From: Mesonia phycicola
GTDB taxonomy: Bacteria > Bacteroidota > Bacteroidia > Flavobacteriales > Flavobacteriaceae
DNA length: 64,000 nucleotides
Direction: 5' to 3'
Assembly (NCBI RefSeq): GCF_900141885.1
Contig: NZ_FQYY01000003.1
Coordinates: 62,001 to 126,000 of the forward strand
Below are positions 43,901 through 52,230 of the stretch, piece by piece (the stretch's first letter is position 1; every line of letters begins with the position of its first letter). The position numbers and the translations under genes were made by a program. The notes under the pieces are model-generated. The model was not told the origin of the DNA and ran no database searches. It worked only from the letters and a program-made list of their open reading frames with translations.

Positions 43901-45061
43901 CTATTTTGAGATAATTACACTTACTGCATTCCCACCAAATCCTACTGCATTTATCATAATAGTTTTTAAAATTTTTGTTGAATTTTTATCATTTTCATAA
44001 AACGGATTTTCTATGAAATGGTTATTTTGAAGCATAAGTAAAGCCATTTCTAAACTCATAGCTCCTGAAGCTCCAAAGGTATGACCTATTAAAAACTTAT
44101 TAGAAGTTATTAATGGAAGTTTACTTTTAAATACTTTCTTTATAGCATTTATCTCTGCCCAATCTCCTTTTCTTGTACCCGGAGCGTGCGTAACAATAGC
44201 GTCTACATTTTCTATTCCTGCTGTTTTTAAAGCCATTTTCATAGACTGTTGAAGACATTGAGCATCTTTAGATATAGATATGTTATGCACTAATTTTTCT
44301 GTACCATAACCTAAACCTAATATCTCTGCTTTTGCATTAGTAGATTGCTTTTCTAAACAAAAAATAGAGGCGCCTTCACCTAAAATCATAGTATTGGAAG
44401 ACTTATCTATTTCTAAACTTCTATTAGGCCATTGTTCTTCTTTATTATATTTTGCATATAATTTTACCGCATTCATCTGGGCAATGGTAAATGGAGTTAA
44501 AGGAGCTTCACTACCCCCTACTAAAAAGCGATTTGCCATACCGCTATTTAACCAAGCAGCCCCATTTAAAATACTATGTAGAGCTGTAGAACAAGTAATG
44601 GAGTGACTTAACTCTGGCCCTTTACTACCTAAATCTTGCAATACCCAAGAAGAAACATTACCTAAAGTAGTAGTAGGTGAAGCTAATGCAGCTGTTTTTC
44701 CTTCTTCTAAATATTGTTGATGATATTTTTCAAATAATGAAGTAGCTCCTCTGGAAGAACCGATATTTACACCGAAATCGTTTTGATTCCATAAAGAATC
44801 TTTTGTAGCTTTTCTTGCTGAAGCAATAGCATACAAAACAGAATTATCTAAATCTTTGTAACGATTGTTACTAGTTTTTAAATCTTCAATAGCTAATTTA
44901 CCTTCTTTATTAAGTTGAGATACATAAGATTGCTCACCCTGAAATATTTTAGAAGTAAATAAAGGCTTCCCTTTTAAATAATTTTGCCAAACCTCATCTG
45001 AAGTATTTCCCAAAGCAGAAATAGAAGCAAATGAACTTATGAATATTTTATCTTTCAACAC
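43901..45061 (-). CDS. Beta-ketoacyl-ACP synthase (FabF-like) beside bioB
   Basis: The 386-residue protein is a FabF/KAS-II-type thiolase-fold enzyme with a full C-H-H triad: Cys157 (SITCSTALHS), His292 (IVTHAPGTRKGDWAE) and His327 with Lys322 (NKFLIGHTFGASGAMS). It condenses malonyl-ACP with an acyl primer. It lies 102 bp before bioB and after bioA, and no bioC or bioH is in the window, so a part in making the pimeloyl chain for biotin is possible; this is inference. It starts at GTG. A terminator precedes it, so it may be a separate transcript from bioA. Confidence 0.85.
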   Translation of the reverse strand: MLKDKIFISSFASISALGNTSDEVWQNYLKGKPLFTSKIFQGEQSYVSQLNKEGKLAIEDLKTSNNRYKDLDNSVLYAIASARKATKDSLWNQNDFGVNIGSSRGATSLFEKYHQQYLEEGKTAALASPTTTLGNVSSWVLQDLGSKGPELSHSITCSTALHSILNGAAWLNSGMANRFLVGGSEAPLTPFTIAQMNAVKLYAKYNKEEQWPNRSLEIDKSSNTMILGEGASIFCLEKQSTNAKAEILGLGYGTEKLVHNISISKDAQCLQQSMKMALKTAGIENVDAIVTHAPGTRKGDWAEINAIKKVFKSKLPLITSNKFLIGHTFGASGAMSLEMALLMLQNNHFIENPFYENDKNSTKILKTIMINAVGFGGNAVSVIISK

Positions 45062-45100
45062 CTAGCTTTTCTTTTATGCAAATATCTAAACTAATAGCAT

Positions 45101-45165
45101 AAAAAAAAACTTCGGAAAAATACCGAAGTTTTTTAAAATTAGGATACCCCAAACCTAATTTTACA
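45101..45165 (-). terminator. Two hairpins after bioA
   Basis: One hairpin (aacttcgg 45108-45115 with ccgaagtt 45123-45130) has a T-run on the minus strand, and a second (aaaattagg 45135-45143 with cctaatttt 45154-45162) lies just upstream. They end the long mrp-bio transcript before the ketosynthase gene. Confidence 0.82.
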
Positions 45166-45286
45166 TAACCCTTTTAAATAAAAATTACAATACAAATATT
45201 ACATTATTTTAATTAAAAATAAAAGAAAAATTTAACATTTTTTAATAAAAATAAAACATAATATCTAAAAAAAGTGAATTTAACAC

Positions 45287-46561
45287 TTATATTTCATCAA
45301 AGTTTTCTAATAAATTTAAGATACAATCGTATATTTTCTCTAATTCTTCCTTGTTAATTACATAAGGACAGGCTATGTAAATCGTTTTACCTAAGGGTCT
45401 TAAATAAATTCCGTTAGACATAAAATAATTATAAATTTTATCTCTTAAATTTCCGTAGCGAGAATTTTCTACTGCTAGATCTAAGGCATAAATTGTACCT
45501 ATACACCTTGTGCTTTCTACTAACGAATGATTTTTTACCCGATCATCAAAAGCTAAATGTTGTTCATTAATTTTTTTTATATTTTGCTGTATTTCTTCTG
45601 AAGTTAACAATTCTATCCCTGCTAAAGCGGCTGTACAAGCTAATGGGTTAGCTGTGTAGGTATGGCCATGAAAAAGTCCTTTTGCAATATCTTCATCATA
45701 AAAAGCATCAAAAACTTCTTGCGTACAAGAAGTAGCTCCCATTGGCAATAAACCTGCTGTTAATGCCTTTGACATACAAACTACATCTGGCTGTTCTTCT
45801 AAATAATGAGAAGCAAAATACTCACCTGTTTTCCCGAAACCTGTCATTACTTCATCTGCAACAAGAATAATATCTTTTTCTCTGCAAAACTTTAAAACTT
45901 GATTTAAACCTTCTACATCATGCATTTTCATTGCTGCTGCACCTTGCACTAATGGCTCATAAATAAATCCTGCTAGCGGTGTATTTTGATGTATTTTCTC
46001 TATTTTATTTAAAATTTCTTGAGTATTATTTCCGTTAGGAACTGGTATACGCTCTACTTTAATAAAATGATCTTGAAAAGCTCCATTATACACAGAAAGA
46101 TCTGAAACAGACATTGCTCCAAATGTGTCTCCGTGAAAAGCTTCTTCAAAAGCTAACATTACTTTTCTATCGTTATGTTGATTGTAATGGTATTGTAATG
46201 CTATTTTAATTCCTATTTCTGTAGCAGTAGAACCATTATCATTGAAAAATATTTTTTGCTGCTTGCTTGGTAAGATTTCTACAAGTGCTTCTGCTAATTT
46301 TATTGCGGGTTCATGTGTAAAACCACTAAACACTACTTGATCTAGCTGCTGCATTTGCTGATGTACCTTATTGGTAATATACGTATTGCAATGCCCGTAA
46401 ACCGCGGTGTACCAAGATGAAATCCCGTCTATGTATTCTTTACCTTCTTCATCTGTTAAAATTACTCCTTTTGCCTTCTTTATAGGCAACATCTCTTGTT
46501 TAATTTTATGCTGTGTTAACGGATGCCAGATGTGTTTTTGATCTCTCTTTACTAAACTCAT
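45287..46561 (-). CDS. bioA: Adenosylmethionine-8-amino-7-oxononanoate aminotransferase
   Basis: The 424-residue protein is a class III PLP aminotransferase with the BioA features IWHPLTQHK, YIDGISSWYTAVYGHCN, the pyridoxal loop NGSTATEIGIK, VADEVMTGFGKTGEYFA, and the Schiff base Lys in CMSKALTAGLLPMGA. It makes diaminopelargonate from KAPA using SAM. It overlaps bioD by 4 bp and ends the bioF-DUF2007-bioD-bioA group. Confidence 0.97.
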   Translation of the reverse strand: MSLVKRDQKHIWHPLTQHKIKQEMLPIKKAKGVILTDEEGKEYIDGISSWYTAVYGHCNTYITNKVHQQMQQLDQVVFSGFTHEPAIKLAEALVEILPSKQQKIFFNDNGSTATEIGIKIALQYHYNQHNDRKVMLAFEEAFHGDTFGAMSVSDLSVYNGAFQDHFIKVERIPVPNGNNTQEILNKIEKIHQNTPLAGFIYEPLVQGAAAMKMHDVEGLNQVLKFCREKDIILVADEVMTGFGKTGEYFASHYLEEQPDVVCMSKALTAGLLPMGATSCTQEVFDAFYDEDIAKGLFHGHTYTANPLACTAALAGIELLTSEEIQQNIKKINEQHLAFDDRVKNHSLVESTRCIGTIYALDLAVENSRYGNLRDKIYNYFMSNGIYLRPLGKTIYIACPYVINKEELEKIYDCILNLLENFDEI

Positions 46562-47181
46562 AGTTTTTTTAAATTTTCACGAAATTTATCTGCATATTCT
46601 TTCACCACATTTTCATCAAAATAAGGTTCTTCATCAATTCTACCAATTATTGGTACTTGCGTTATTTGTTTTATAATAGACTCTGTAGATGGGTTTTCTT
46701 TACCACTAAATATAATTCCGGCACAAGATAAACCTCTATTTTTTAAACTTTCTATTGTTAAAAGCGTGTGGTTTATACTACCTAAATAATGCCTAGACAC
46801 CACAATGATTTTATCTTCTGAAGAAATTAAATCTGCAATCGTTTCTTTTTTATTAATAGGCACTAATAAACCTCCTGCGCCTTCTATCACCAAATAATCA
46901 TTTTTAGAAGAAGGTCTTTTTAAATTTTTAGCCTTAATCTCTACGCCATCTATCTCTGCAGCAGCGTGTGGACTCATAGGAGTATTTAGTGCGTAGGCAT
47001 TTGGGAAGAAATTTGTTTCTCGATTACTTAATAGTTTTTCTACTTTATGTGTGTCTGAATATTCTAAATCTCCTGCCTGAATTGGTTTAAAATAATCTGC
47101 TTTCAGAGATTCTGTAACTATTGCAGAAGCAATTGTTTTTCCTACTTCTGTACTAATACCAGTAATAAAAATAGTTTTCAT
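46558..47181 (-). CDS. bioD: Dethiobiotin synthetase
   Basis: The 207-residue protein starts with the P-loop region MKTIFITGISTEVGKTIASA, has LKADYFKPIQAGD with the substrate Lys, the MSPHAAAEIDG stretch, and LVIEGAGGLLVPI. It carboxylates and closes diaminopelargonate to dethiobiotin with ATP and CO2. It overlaps bioA and DUF2007 by 4 bp each, so translation is coupled. Confidence 0.97.
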   Translation of the reverse strand: MKTIFITGISTEVGKTIASAIVTESLKADYFKPIQAGDLEYSDTHKVEKLLSNRETNFFPNAYALNTPMSPHAAAEIDGVEIKAKNLKRPSSKNDYLVIEGAGGLLVPINKKETIADLISSEDKIIVVSRHYLGSINHTLLTIESLKNRGLSCAGIIFSGKENPSTESIIKQITQVPIIGRIDEEPYFDENVVKEYADKFRENLKKL

Positions 47182-47594
47182 ATTACATTAAATTTTTCTT
47201 TACAATCTTCACAACGATATTCATATTTTGTATAGATAGGATATAAGCCTAGTAATAAAAAGTTAACAATAAAAGCTAGAAAAGCTTTTATATCGTTCAC
47301 ATTAGTAAAATAGTCTATTTTACTCCCCTTACATTTTGGACAATAAACTTCACCTCCATTATCATCTAAAGAATATGCACTTAACTCTGCCAAGACACTT
47401 TCTGCTCTTGCTTTGTCTTCTTTTAATACTAATAATTTCACACCACCAATAGCGTTACTTATTAAGGGGTCTGTATCTATCGTGTATTGATCTGTGATTA
47501 AAACGTGAATACCTTCTGCCTCTAACCTACCTTTAAAAATCTGAGCTTCAGATGAAAATTGATAGGTGGCTATTTTTATATATTTTTCTTTCAT
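47178..47594 (-). CDS. DUF2007 domain protein in the bio operon
   Basis: The 138-residue protein has a DUF2007 domain (KIATYQFSSEAQIFKGRLEA, residues 7-26, then LLVLKEDKARAESVLAEL), a zinc-ribbon-like pair of CxxC motifs (CPKCKG and the C-terminal CEDCKE), and a single hydrophobic helix (FLAFIVNFLLLGLYPIY) between them. This looks like a small membrane-tethered protein of signalling type. It overlaps bioF and bioD by 4 bp each; why it sits inside the biotin operon is not clear. Confidence 0.85.
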   Translation of the reverse strand: MKEKYIKIATYQFSSEAQIFKGRLEAEGIHVLITDQYTIDTDPLISNAIGGVKLLVLKEDKARAESVLAELSAYSLDDNGGEVYCPKCKGSKIDYFTNVNDIKAFLAFIVNFLLLGLYPIYTKYEYRCEDCKEKFNVI

Positions 47595-48736
47595 TTAATT
47601 GCTTCACTTAGTAACTGCAAAACTGAGAAAATTTCTTCTTCTGTGTTATAACTATGTAAACAAAAACGCAAACGCTCTTTACCTTTAGGCACGGTTGGAG
47701 AAAGAATAGCTTTTACCAAAAAATTTTGTTGTTGAAGTCTTTCTGCAACCAATTTAACTCTATGATTACCAGAAATAATACAAGATTGAATAGCAGAATC
47801 ACTTTTATTAAAATAGCTAGCAAGTTCCAAAACATCTAATTGATTTTTAAAGTAACAAATATTTTGCTTTAGCATTTCTATTGCTGAAGTATTTAAAAGC
47901 TCATGATATGCAGAAGATATAGTTGCAACTGCGTGTGGAGAAATAGAAGTGGTGTAAATTAAACTTCTAGCAAAATTTATTAAATATTTTTTTAATACTT
48001 CACTACCTAAAACAACAGCACCGTGAGCACCTAAACCTTTACCAAAGGTTATTATTCTAGCAAAAATTTGTGAATGCAAGTTTTTATCTTGTAGCAAGCC
48101 TTCACCTTTTTCTCCAAAAACTCCAATTGCGTGAGCTTCATCTACCACTAAAAAAACACCATTATCTTCACAAAACTGTACTAATTCTTCTAGATCTGGA
48201 GTATCCCCATCCATTGAAAAGACAGACTCTGTTACCACAAAGATATTTCCTGTTATATTTTGACGAGCAACTTTTTGTTTTAAATCGCTTAAATTATTGT
48301 GTTGATACTTATAAGAAGTAGCTAAACTTAAATTTAAACCATCTCTAATAGAGGCATGAATATGTTCATCATAAAAAATTACGTCTCCGCGCTGCGGAAC
48401 GCTAGAAAAGAAACCTAAATTAGCATCGTATCCTGAATTAAATAAAAGAGCACTTTCTGCTTGATGAAATTGAGCTATTTGTTTTTCTACTTCTTGATGA
48501 AGAATTGAATTACCAGACAATAACCTAGAGCCTGTGGAGCTATTTAACGGTAAATCTTTTTGCTCTAGTTTAGCAGATGCTTCTGTGTATATTTTTTTAT
48601 TTTTAGCAAAGCCTAAGTAATCATTAGAAAAAAAATCTACTCCAGCTTTTGGCAAAGACAAATCTCGTAAAGAGCTTTCTTTTTCCCTTCGCTCTAGTTT
48701 TTTAAGTATTCCGTTAGGGATTTGATTATTATTCAC
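47591..48736 (-). CDS. bioF: 8-amino-7-oxononanoate synthase
   Basis: The 381-residue PLP enzyme (alpha-oxoamine synthase family) has DFFSNDYLGFAKNK, GSTGSRLLSGNS-type loop (NSSTGSRLLSGN), FNSGYDANLGF, the DEAHAIGVFGEKGEG strand and the Schiff base Lys in ITFGKGLGAHGA. It joins pimeloyl thioester and alanine. It starts at GTG, placed directly after the mrpG stop codon (TAA then GTG), so it is probably read by ribosomes leaving mrpG. It overlaps DUF2007 by 4 bp. Confidence 0.96.
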   Translation of the reverse strand: MNNNQIPNGILKKLERREKESSLRDLSLPKAGVDFFSNDYLGFAKNKKIYTEASAKLEQKDLPLNSSTGSRLLSGNSILHQEVEKQIAQFHQAESALLFNSGYDANLGFFSSVPQRGDVIFYDEHIHASIRDGLNLSLATSYKYQHNNLSDLKQKVARQNITGNIFVVTESVFSMDGDTPDLEELVQFCEDNGVFLVVDEAHAIGVFGEKGEGLLQDKNLHSQIFARIITFGKGLGAHGAVVLGSEVLKKYLINFARSLIYTTSISPHAVATISSAYHELLNTSAIEMLKQNICYFKNQLDVLELASYFNKSDSAIQSCIISGNHRVKLVAERLQQQNFLVKAILSPTVPKGKERLRFCLHSYNTEEEIFSVLQLLSEAIK

Positions 48737-49153
48737 TTATAATAAATCTGATTTTTTATGCTCGGTTTTATCTTCTTCTTCATCTTCATCTTCAAACTCT
48801 TCACCGCTAGATAATTTATGTGAATTAGGTTGATATTTACCATCTAGCTCATCTGTAATAGATTTACCCCACATTTTGTTGCCTGAAAAATAAGAGGCTC
48901 TACCAATTAAATGTGCGCCTACTGGAGAAGTTAATATAATAAACAAAACTATAGCCAATACTCTAGAGGTGACAGATAAATCGTCAAAATAAACGGCTGC
49001 ACTTGCTAAAATTAAACCCACGCCTAATGTTACTGCTTTTGTAGTTACAGAAATTCTTAAATACGTATCTGGCATTCTTACAAAACCAATAGCGGCCAAT
49101 AAAATAAAAATTGCGCCTAAACTAGATAATATGATGATTAAAATATTACTCAT
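48737..49153 (-). CDS. mrpG: Mrp Na+/H+ antiporter subunit G
   Basis: The 138-residue protein has three membrane helices and the MnhG pattern LAAIGFVRMPDTYLRISVTT and ILTSPVGAHLIGRASYF. The C-terminal tail is acidic. It is the last subunit of the Mrp set; its start overlaps mrpF by 8 bp and its stop touches bioF. Confidence 0.93.
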   Translation of the reverse strand: MSNILIIILSSLGAIFILLAAIGFVRMPDTYLRISVTTKAVTLGVGLILASAAVYFDDLSVTSRVLAIVLFIILTSPVGAHLIGRASYFSGNKMWGKSITDELDGKYQPNSHKLSSGEEFEDEDEEEDKTEHKKSDLL

Positions 49154-49457
49154 CTTGTTGTTCTTCTCTTTGTTGTTTCTCTCTTTTCTTTCTATTTCTC
49201 TTCTCTAAATAATAAGAAAAGGCTACCGTACTTAAAAAGGCTATTAATCCCAAAATCATAGCGATATCGAGAAATGTAGACTGATCATAAACTATACTGT
49301 AAATTGCAATAAGAGTAATACCTATTGTAATTAACAAATCTAGCGCCACTACTCTGTCTGCTATACTTGGCCCCATAACAAATCTACAGAACACCAAGAG
49401 AACAGAAACTGCTAGTATTGGTAAAATTATATAATATAAATACTCTTCTATAATCAT
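49146..49457 (-). CDS. mrpF: Mrp Na+/H+ antiporter subunit F
   Basis: The 103-residue protein has three membrane helices with the MnhF motif GPSIADRVVALDLL and a charged C-terminus. It overlaps mrpE by 4 bp and mrpG by 8 bp. Confidence 0.92.
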   Translation of the reverse strand: MIIEEYLYYIILPILAVSVLLVFCRFVMGPSIADRVVALDLLITIGITLIAIYSIVYDQSTFLDIAMILGLIAFLSTVAFSYYLEKRNRKKREKQQREEQQDE

Positions 49458-49930
49458 CTTAAAATTTCTAACAAACGTTTTTCAAATCCGTTTTTAATAT
49501 CATCTATAAAATCTTGTTTATCTTTTAAATACATAGCGTGCACATACAATACTTTTCTATCGTCTGAAACATCTAAGCTTAATGTACCTGGCGTAAGGGT
49601 TATTAAATTTGCTAATAATGTAATTTCTAAATTTGTTTCTGCATCTAGCGGCACTCTTACAATACCTGGCGTCATGTAAAAGGTTGGAGTAACCACATCA
49701 TAAGCTACTTGTAAATTAGCTTTTAACAACTCCCACAGAAAAAAAAATATAAAACCTATAAGTTTAGGTACTATTTTAAAATACTTAGCGCTACCTCTTC
49801 CTTTAGTTATAACATACATTATAATAAAGCTGAGTATAAAACCAAACAAATAATTGGCAAACTCAAAACTACCTGTGATAGCCACCCAGATAAACGTAAG
49901 CAATATGTTAGATAAAAATCTGTTTTTCAT
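49454..49930 (-). CDS. mrpE: Mrp Na+/H+ antiporter subunit E
   Basis: The 158-residue protein has two N-terminal helix hairpins and the MnhE core (LWELLKANLQVAYDVVTP, then TLLANLITLTPGTLSLDVSD). Overlap with mrpF is 4 bp; it is separated from mrpD by 1 bp. Confidence 0.94.
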   Translation of the reverse strand: MKNRFLSNILLTFIWVAITGSFEFANYLFGFILSFIIMYVITKGRGSAKYFKIVPKLIGFIFFFLWELLKANLQVAYDVVTPTFYMTPGIVRVPLDAETNLEITLLANLITLTPGTLSLDVSDDRKVLYVHAMYLKDKQDFIDDIKNGFEKRLLEILR

Positions 49931-49931
49931 C

Positions 49932-51446
49932 TTAATTATTTTGTGGCATTACCGCATCTATGTATTGCTGATTATTTATTAACTCTGATGCTATTCTATT
50001 AGATAATTGTTGCATATGTTCTGCACCAAAACCTATATACAAAGAAACTCCTGCTAACATCACTATGGGCGCAAGAAATTGAAACTTTCTTGCTTTATCC
50101 ATTTGTTTAAAGTACAAGAAATGTTTTCTTACTGGTAACTCTTCTCCTTTTTTCCAAAAAACTTCAGACCATAGTTTGGCAACTACCAATAAGGTTAACA
50201 AACTACCTAATATAATTGCTCCCAACAGCACATAATTCTTCTCATTTAATGTTGCTATAATTAGAGAAACTTTTGGCCAAAAACCAGAAAATGGTGGCAC
50301 CCCAATTAACGATAGTAACGGAATAAACATTAACAAACTTAACTTTGGATATTTATCATATAAATCTCCTAAAAGCTTTACATTATTAGTCCCTTTAATT
50401 CTATAAATTAAACCACTAATCATAAACAAGTTAGTTTTCACCATAATATCATGTATTAAGTAAAACACCATTCCTGCCAAAGCTACTTTGGTAAACATCC
50501 CCAAACCACCTATCATAAAACCGATGTGACAAATTATTAAGTATGAAAATATTTTTCTTACATTTTTTTGCACCAAAGCACCTATTGCTCCACTAAATAA
50601 GGTGAGTACAGCAATCACAATTAATAAATCGTTTAAAAATTCATTATCTAGAAAAATAAGACTAAATATTCTAATTAGCGCATACACTCCTACTTTGGTT
50701 AGTAACCCTCCAAATATTGCAGCAACAGCAGATGGCGGAGTATGGTAAGAGGCTGGTAACCAAAAATACAATGGGAATACTGCAGATTTAATTCCGAAAC
50801 CTACTAAAAATAAAATGGCCGTTACTTCTACTAAGTGTCTGTTTTTTAATTGCGGTACCAAGACTGCCAGATCTGCCATATTTAAAGATCCTGCTAAACC
50901 ATACAATACAGCTATAGCAGTTAAAAATATAATGGACGCTAGAATATTTAAAGTAAAATATTTTACTGCACCTTCTATCTGTGCTTTTTCTCCCCCAAGT
51001 GTTATTAACACAAACGAAGAAATGATAATAATCTCAAACCATACGTAGAGATTAAATATATCTCCTGTTAAAAAAGCGCCTGTTAAACCCAATAATAAAA
51101 AATGGTATATAGGAAAATAACCAAACCTTAGTCTTGCTGGAATTACAGAGGCTGCTGAAAAGAAAGAAACTGCCATCCCTGCAATAGCGGTTAATAACAC
51201 TAAAGTTGCAGAAAGCGTATCTGCTACAAAAGTGATACCGTAAGGAGCCTCCCAGTTTGCTGCTTGCACTGTTTGCGTACCGTAATGCCAAACCTTATAA
51301 AACAATAAAGCCGACAGAAAAACACCTATAAAACCACCAACTATACTTATTATTTTTTGCGTCTCTATCTTTTTCCAAAAGAACATTAGTAAGATGCTCA
51401 AAAACAATTGAAACAATAGCGGATATAGTAAAAGTTGCTGAGTCAT
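49932..51446 (-). CDS. mrpD: Mrp Na+/H+ antiporter subunit D
   Basis: The 504-residue protein has about 14 membrane helices and belongs to the NuoL/M/N-MrpA/D family. The conserved Glu in the helix FNLYVWFEIIIIS and the Lys in LVGFGIKSAVFPLYFWLPAS, followed by AYHTPPSAVAAIFGG-type sequence, form the proton path. One subunit of the hetero-oligomeric secondary antiporter. Confidence 0.95.
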   Translation of the reverse strand: MTQQLLLYPLLFQLFLSILLMFFWKKIETQKIISIVGGFIGVFLSALLFYKVWHYGTQTVQAANWEAPYGITFVADTLSATLVLLTAIAGMAVSFFSAASVIPARLRFGYFPIYHFLLLGLTGAFLTGDIFNLYVWFEIIIISSFVLITLGGEKAQIEGAVKYFTLNILASIIFLTAIAVLYGLAGSLNMADLAVLVPQLKNRHLVEVTAILFLVGFGIKSAVFPLYFWLPASYHTPPSAVAAIFGGLLTKVGVYALIRIFSLIFLDNEFLNDLLIVIAVLTLFSGAIGALVQKNVRKIFSYLIICHIGFMIGGLGMFTKVALAGMVFYLIHDIMVKTNLFMISGLIYRIKGTNNVKLLGDLYDKYPKLSLLMFIPLLSLIGVPPFSGFWPKVSLIIATLNEKNYVLLGAIILGSLLTLLVVAKLWSEVFWKKGEELPVRKHFLYFKQMDKARKFQFLAPIVMLAGVSLYIGFGAEHMQQLSNRIASELINNQQYIDAVMPQNN

Positions 51447-51803
51447 TTATTTAATTTCTTCTTCAATAGTGTTCATTTCATCTAAATCATCTGTTTTCAC
51501 AGCTTGATAAGCCCTTTTTATTAAAATAATAGCAAAAGACTGTAACCCAAAACTTATTACAATTGCAGTTAATATTAATGCCTGCGGAACAGGGTCTGCA
51601 TATATTTCTGTAAAAACTTTAGAACCATCTGGTATAATTGGCGGATGCCCTTTAGTAATTCTTCCTAATAGAAATATTAATAAGTTAGCACCATTACTAA
51701 TAATAATTAAACCTATAATTAATTTTACCATACTTCTTCGCAACATCATATATAGACCTGCCGCATAAAGTAATCCTGTTATAATAGCTAGTAAAAACTC
51801 CAT
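51447..51803 (-). CDS. mrpC: Mrp Na+/H+ antiporter subunit C
   Basis: The 118-residue protein is NuoK-like with three membrane helices ([54 protein letters not shown]). Gene ends abut mrpD and mrpB with no gap. Confidence 0.94.
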   Translation of the reverse strand: MEFLLAIITGLLYAAGLYMMLRRSMVKLIIGLIIISNGANLLIFLLGRITKGHPPIIPDGSKVFTEIYADPVPQALILTAIVISFGLQSFAIILIKRAYQAVKTDDLDEMNTIEEEIK

Positions 51804-51804
51804 A

Positions 51805-52218
51805 TTATGCAGATTCTGAAATTGTAAAAATAATGGTAAGTGTTACACCTTGTACCACTATATAAACACCAATATCAAAAAACATTGCTGTACCTAAAGC
51901 ACCTAAAACTGGTATGGTGTCGTGCATCCAAAGACCCGTCATAAAAGGTTCATCAAAACCAATTACAGGTAATAGTCCTGCTAAAAATGAAACAGCTAAA
52001 CCTATTGGCATTAAAAAACCTGGGTGAAATTTTAATAGTTTTTTGGTGTCTTTTAATCCGTTAGCAAATGCGTGCAATACAAATGCTATAGATGCAATTA
52101 AACCGCCTACAAAACCACCTCCTGGCAAATAGTGCCCTCTCAATAAAATAAAAATAGAGAACAAGAGTAATATAGGCAATAAGTAATTAGATGCTGTTCT
52201 TAATATAAGTGTCTTCAT
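51805..52218 (-). CDS. mrpB: Mrp Na+/H+ antiporter subunit B
   Basis: The 137-residue protein is the MnhB domain with [20 protein letters not shown] and [13 protein letters not shown], and about four membrane helices. Separate gene after mrpA. Confidence 0.94.
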   Translation of the reverse strand: MKTLILRTASNYLLPILLLFSIFILLRGHYLPGGGFVGGLIASIAFVLHAFANGLKDTKKLLKFHPGFLMPIGLAVSFLAGLLPVIGFDEPFMTGLWMHDTIPVLGALGTAMFFDIGVYIVVQGVTLTIIFTISESA

Positions 52219-52230
52219 AAGTCTACTTCA

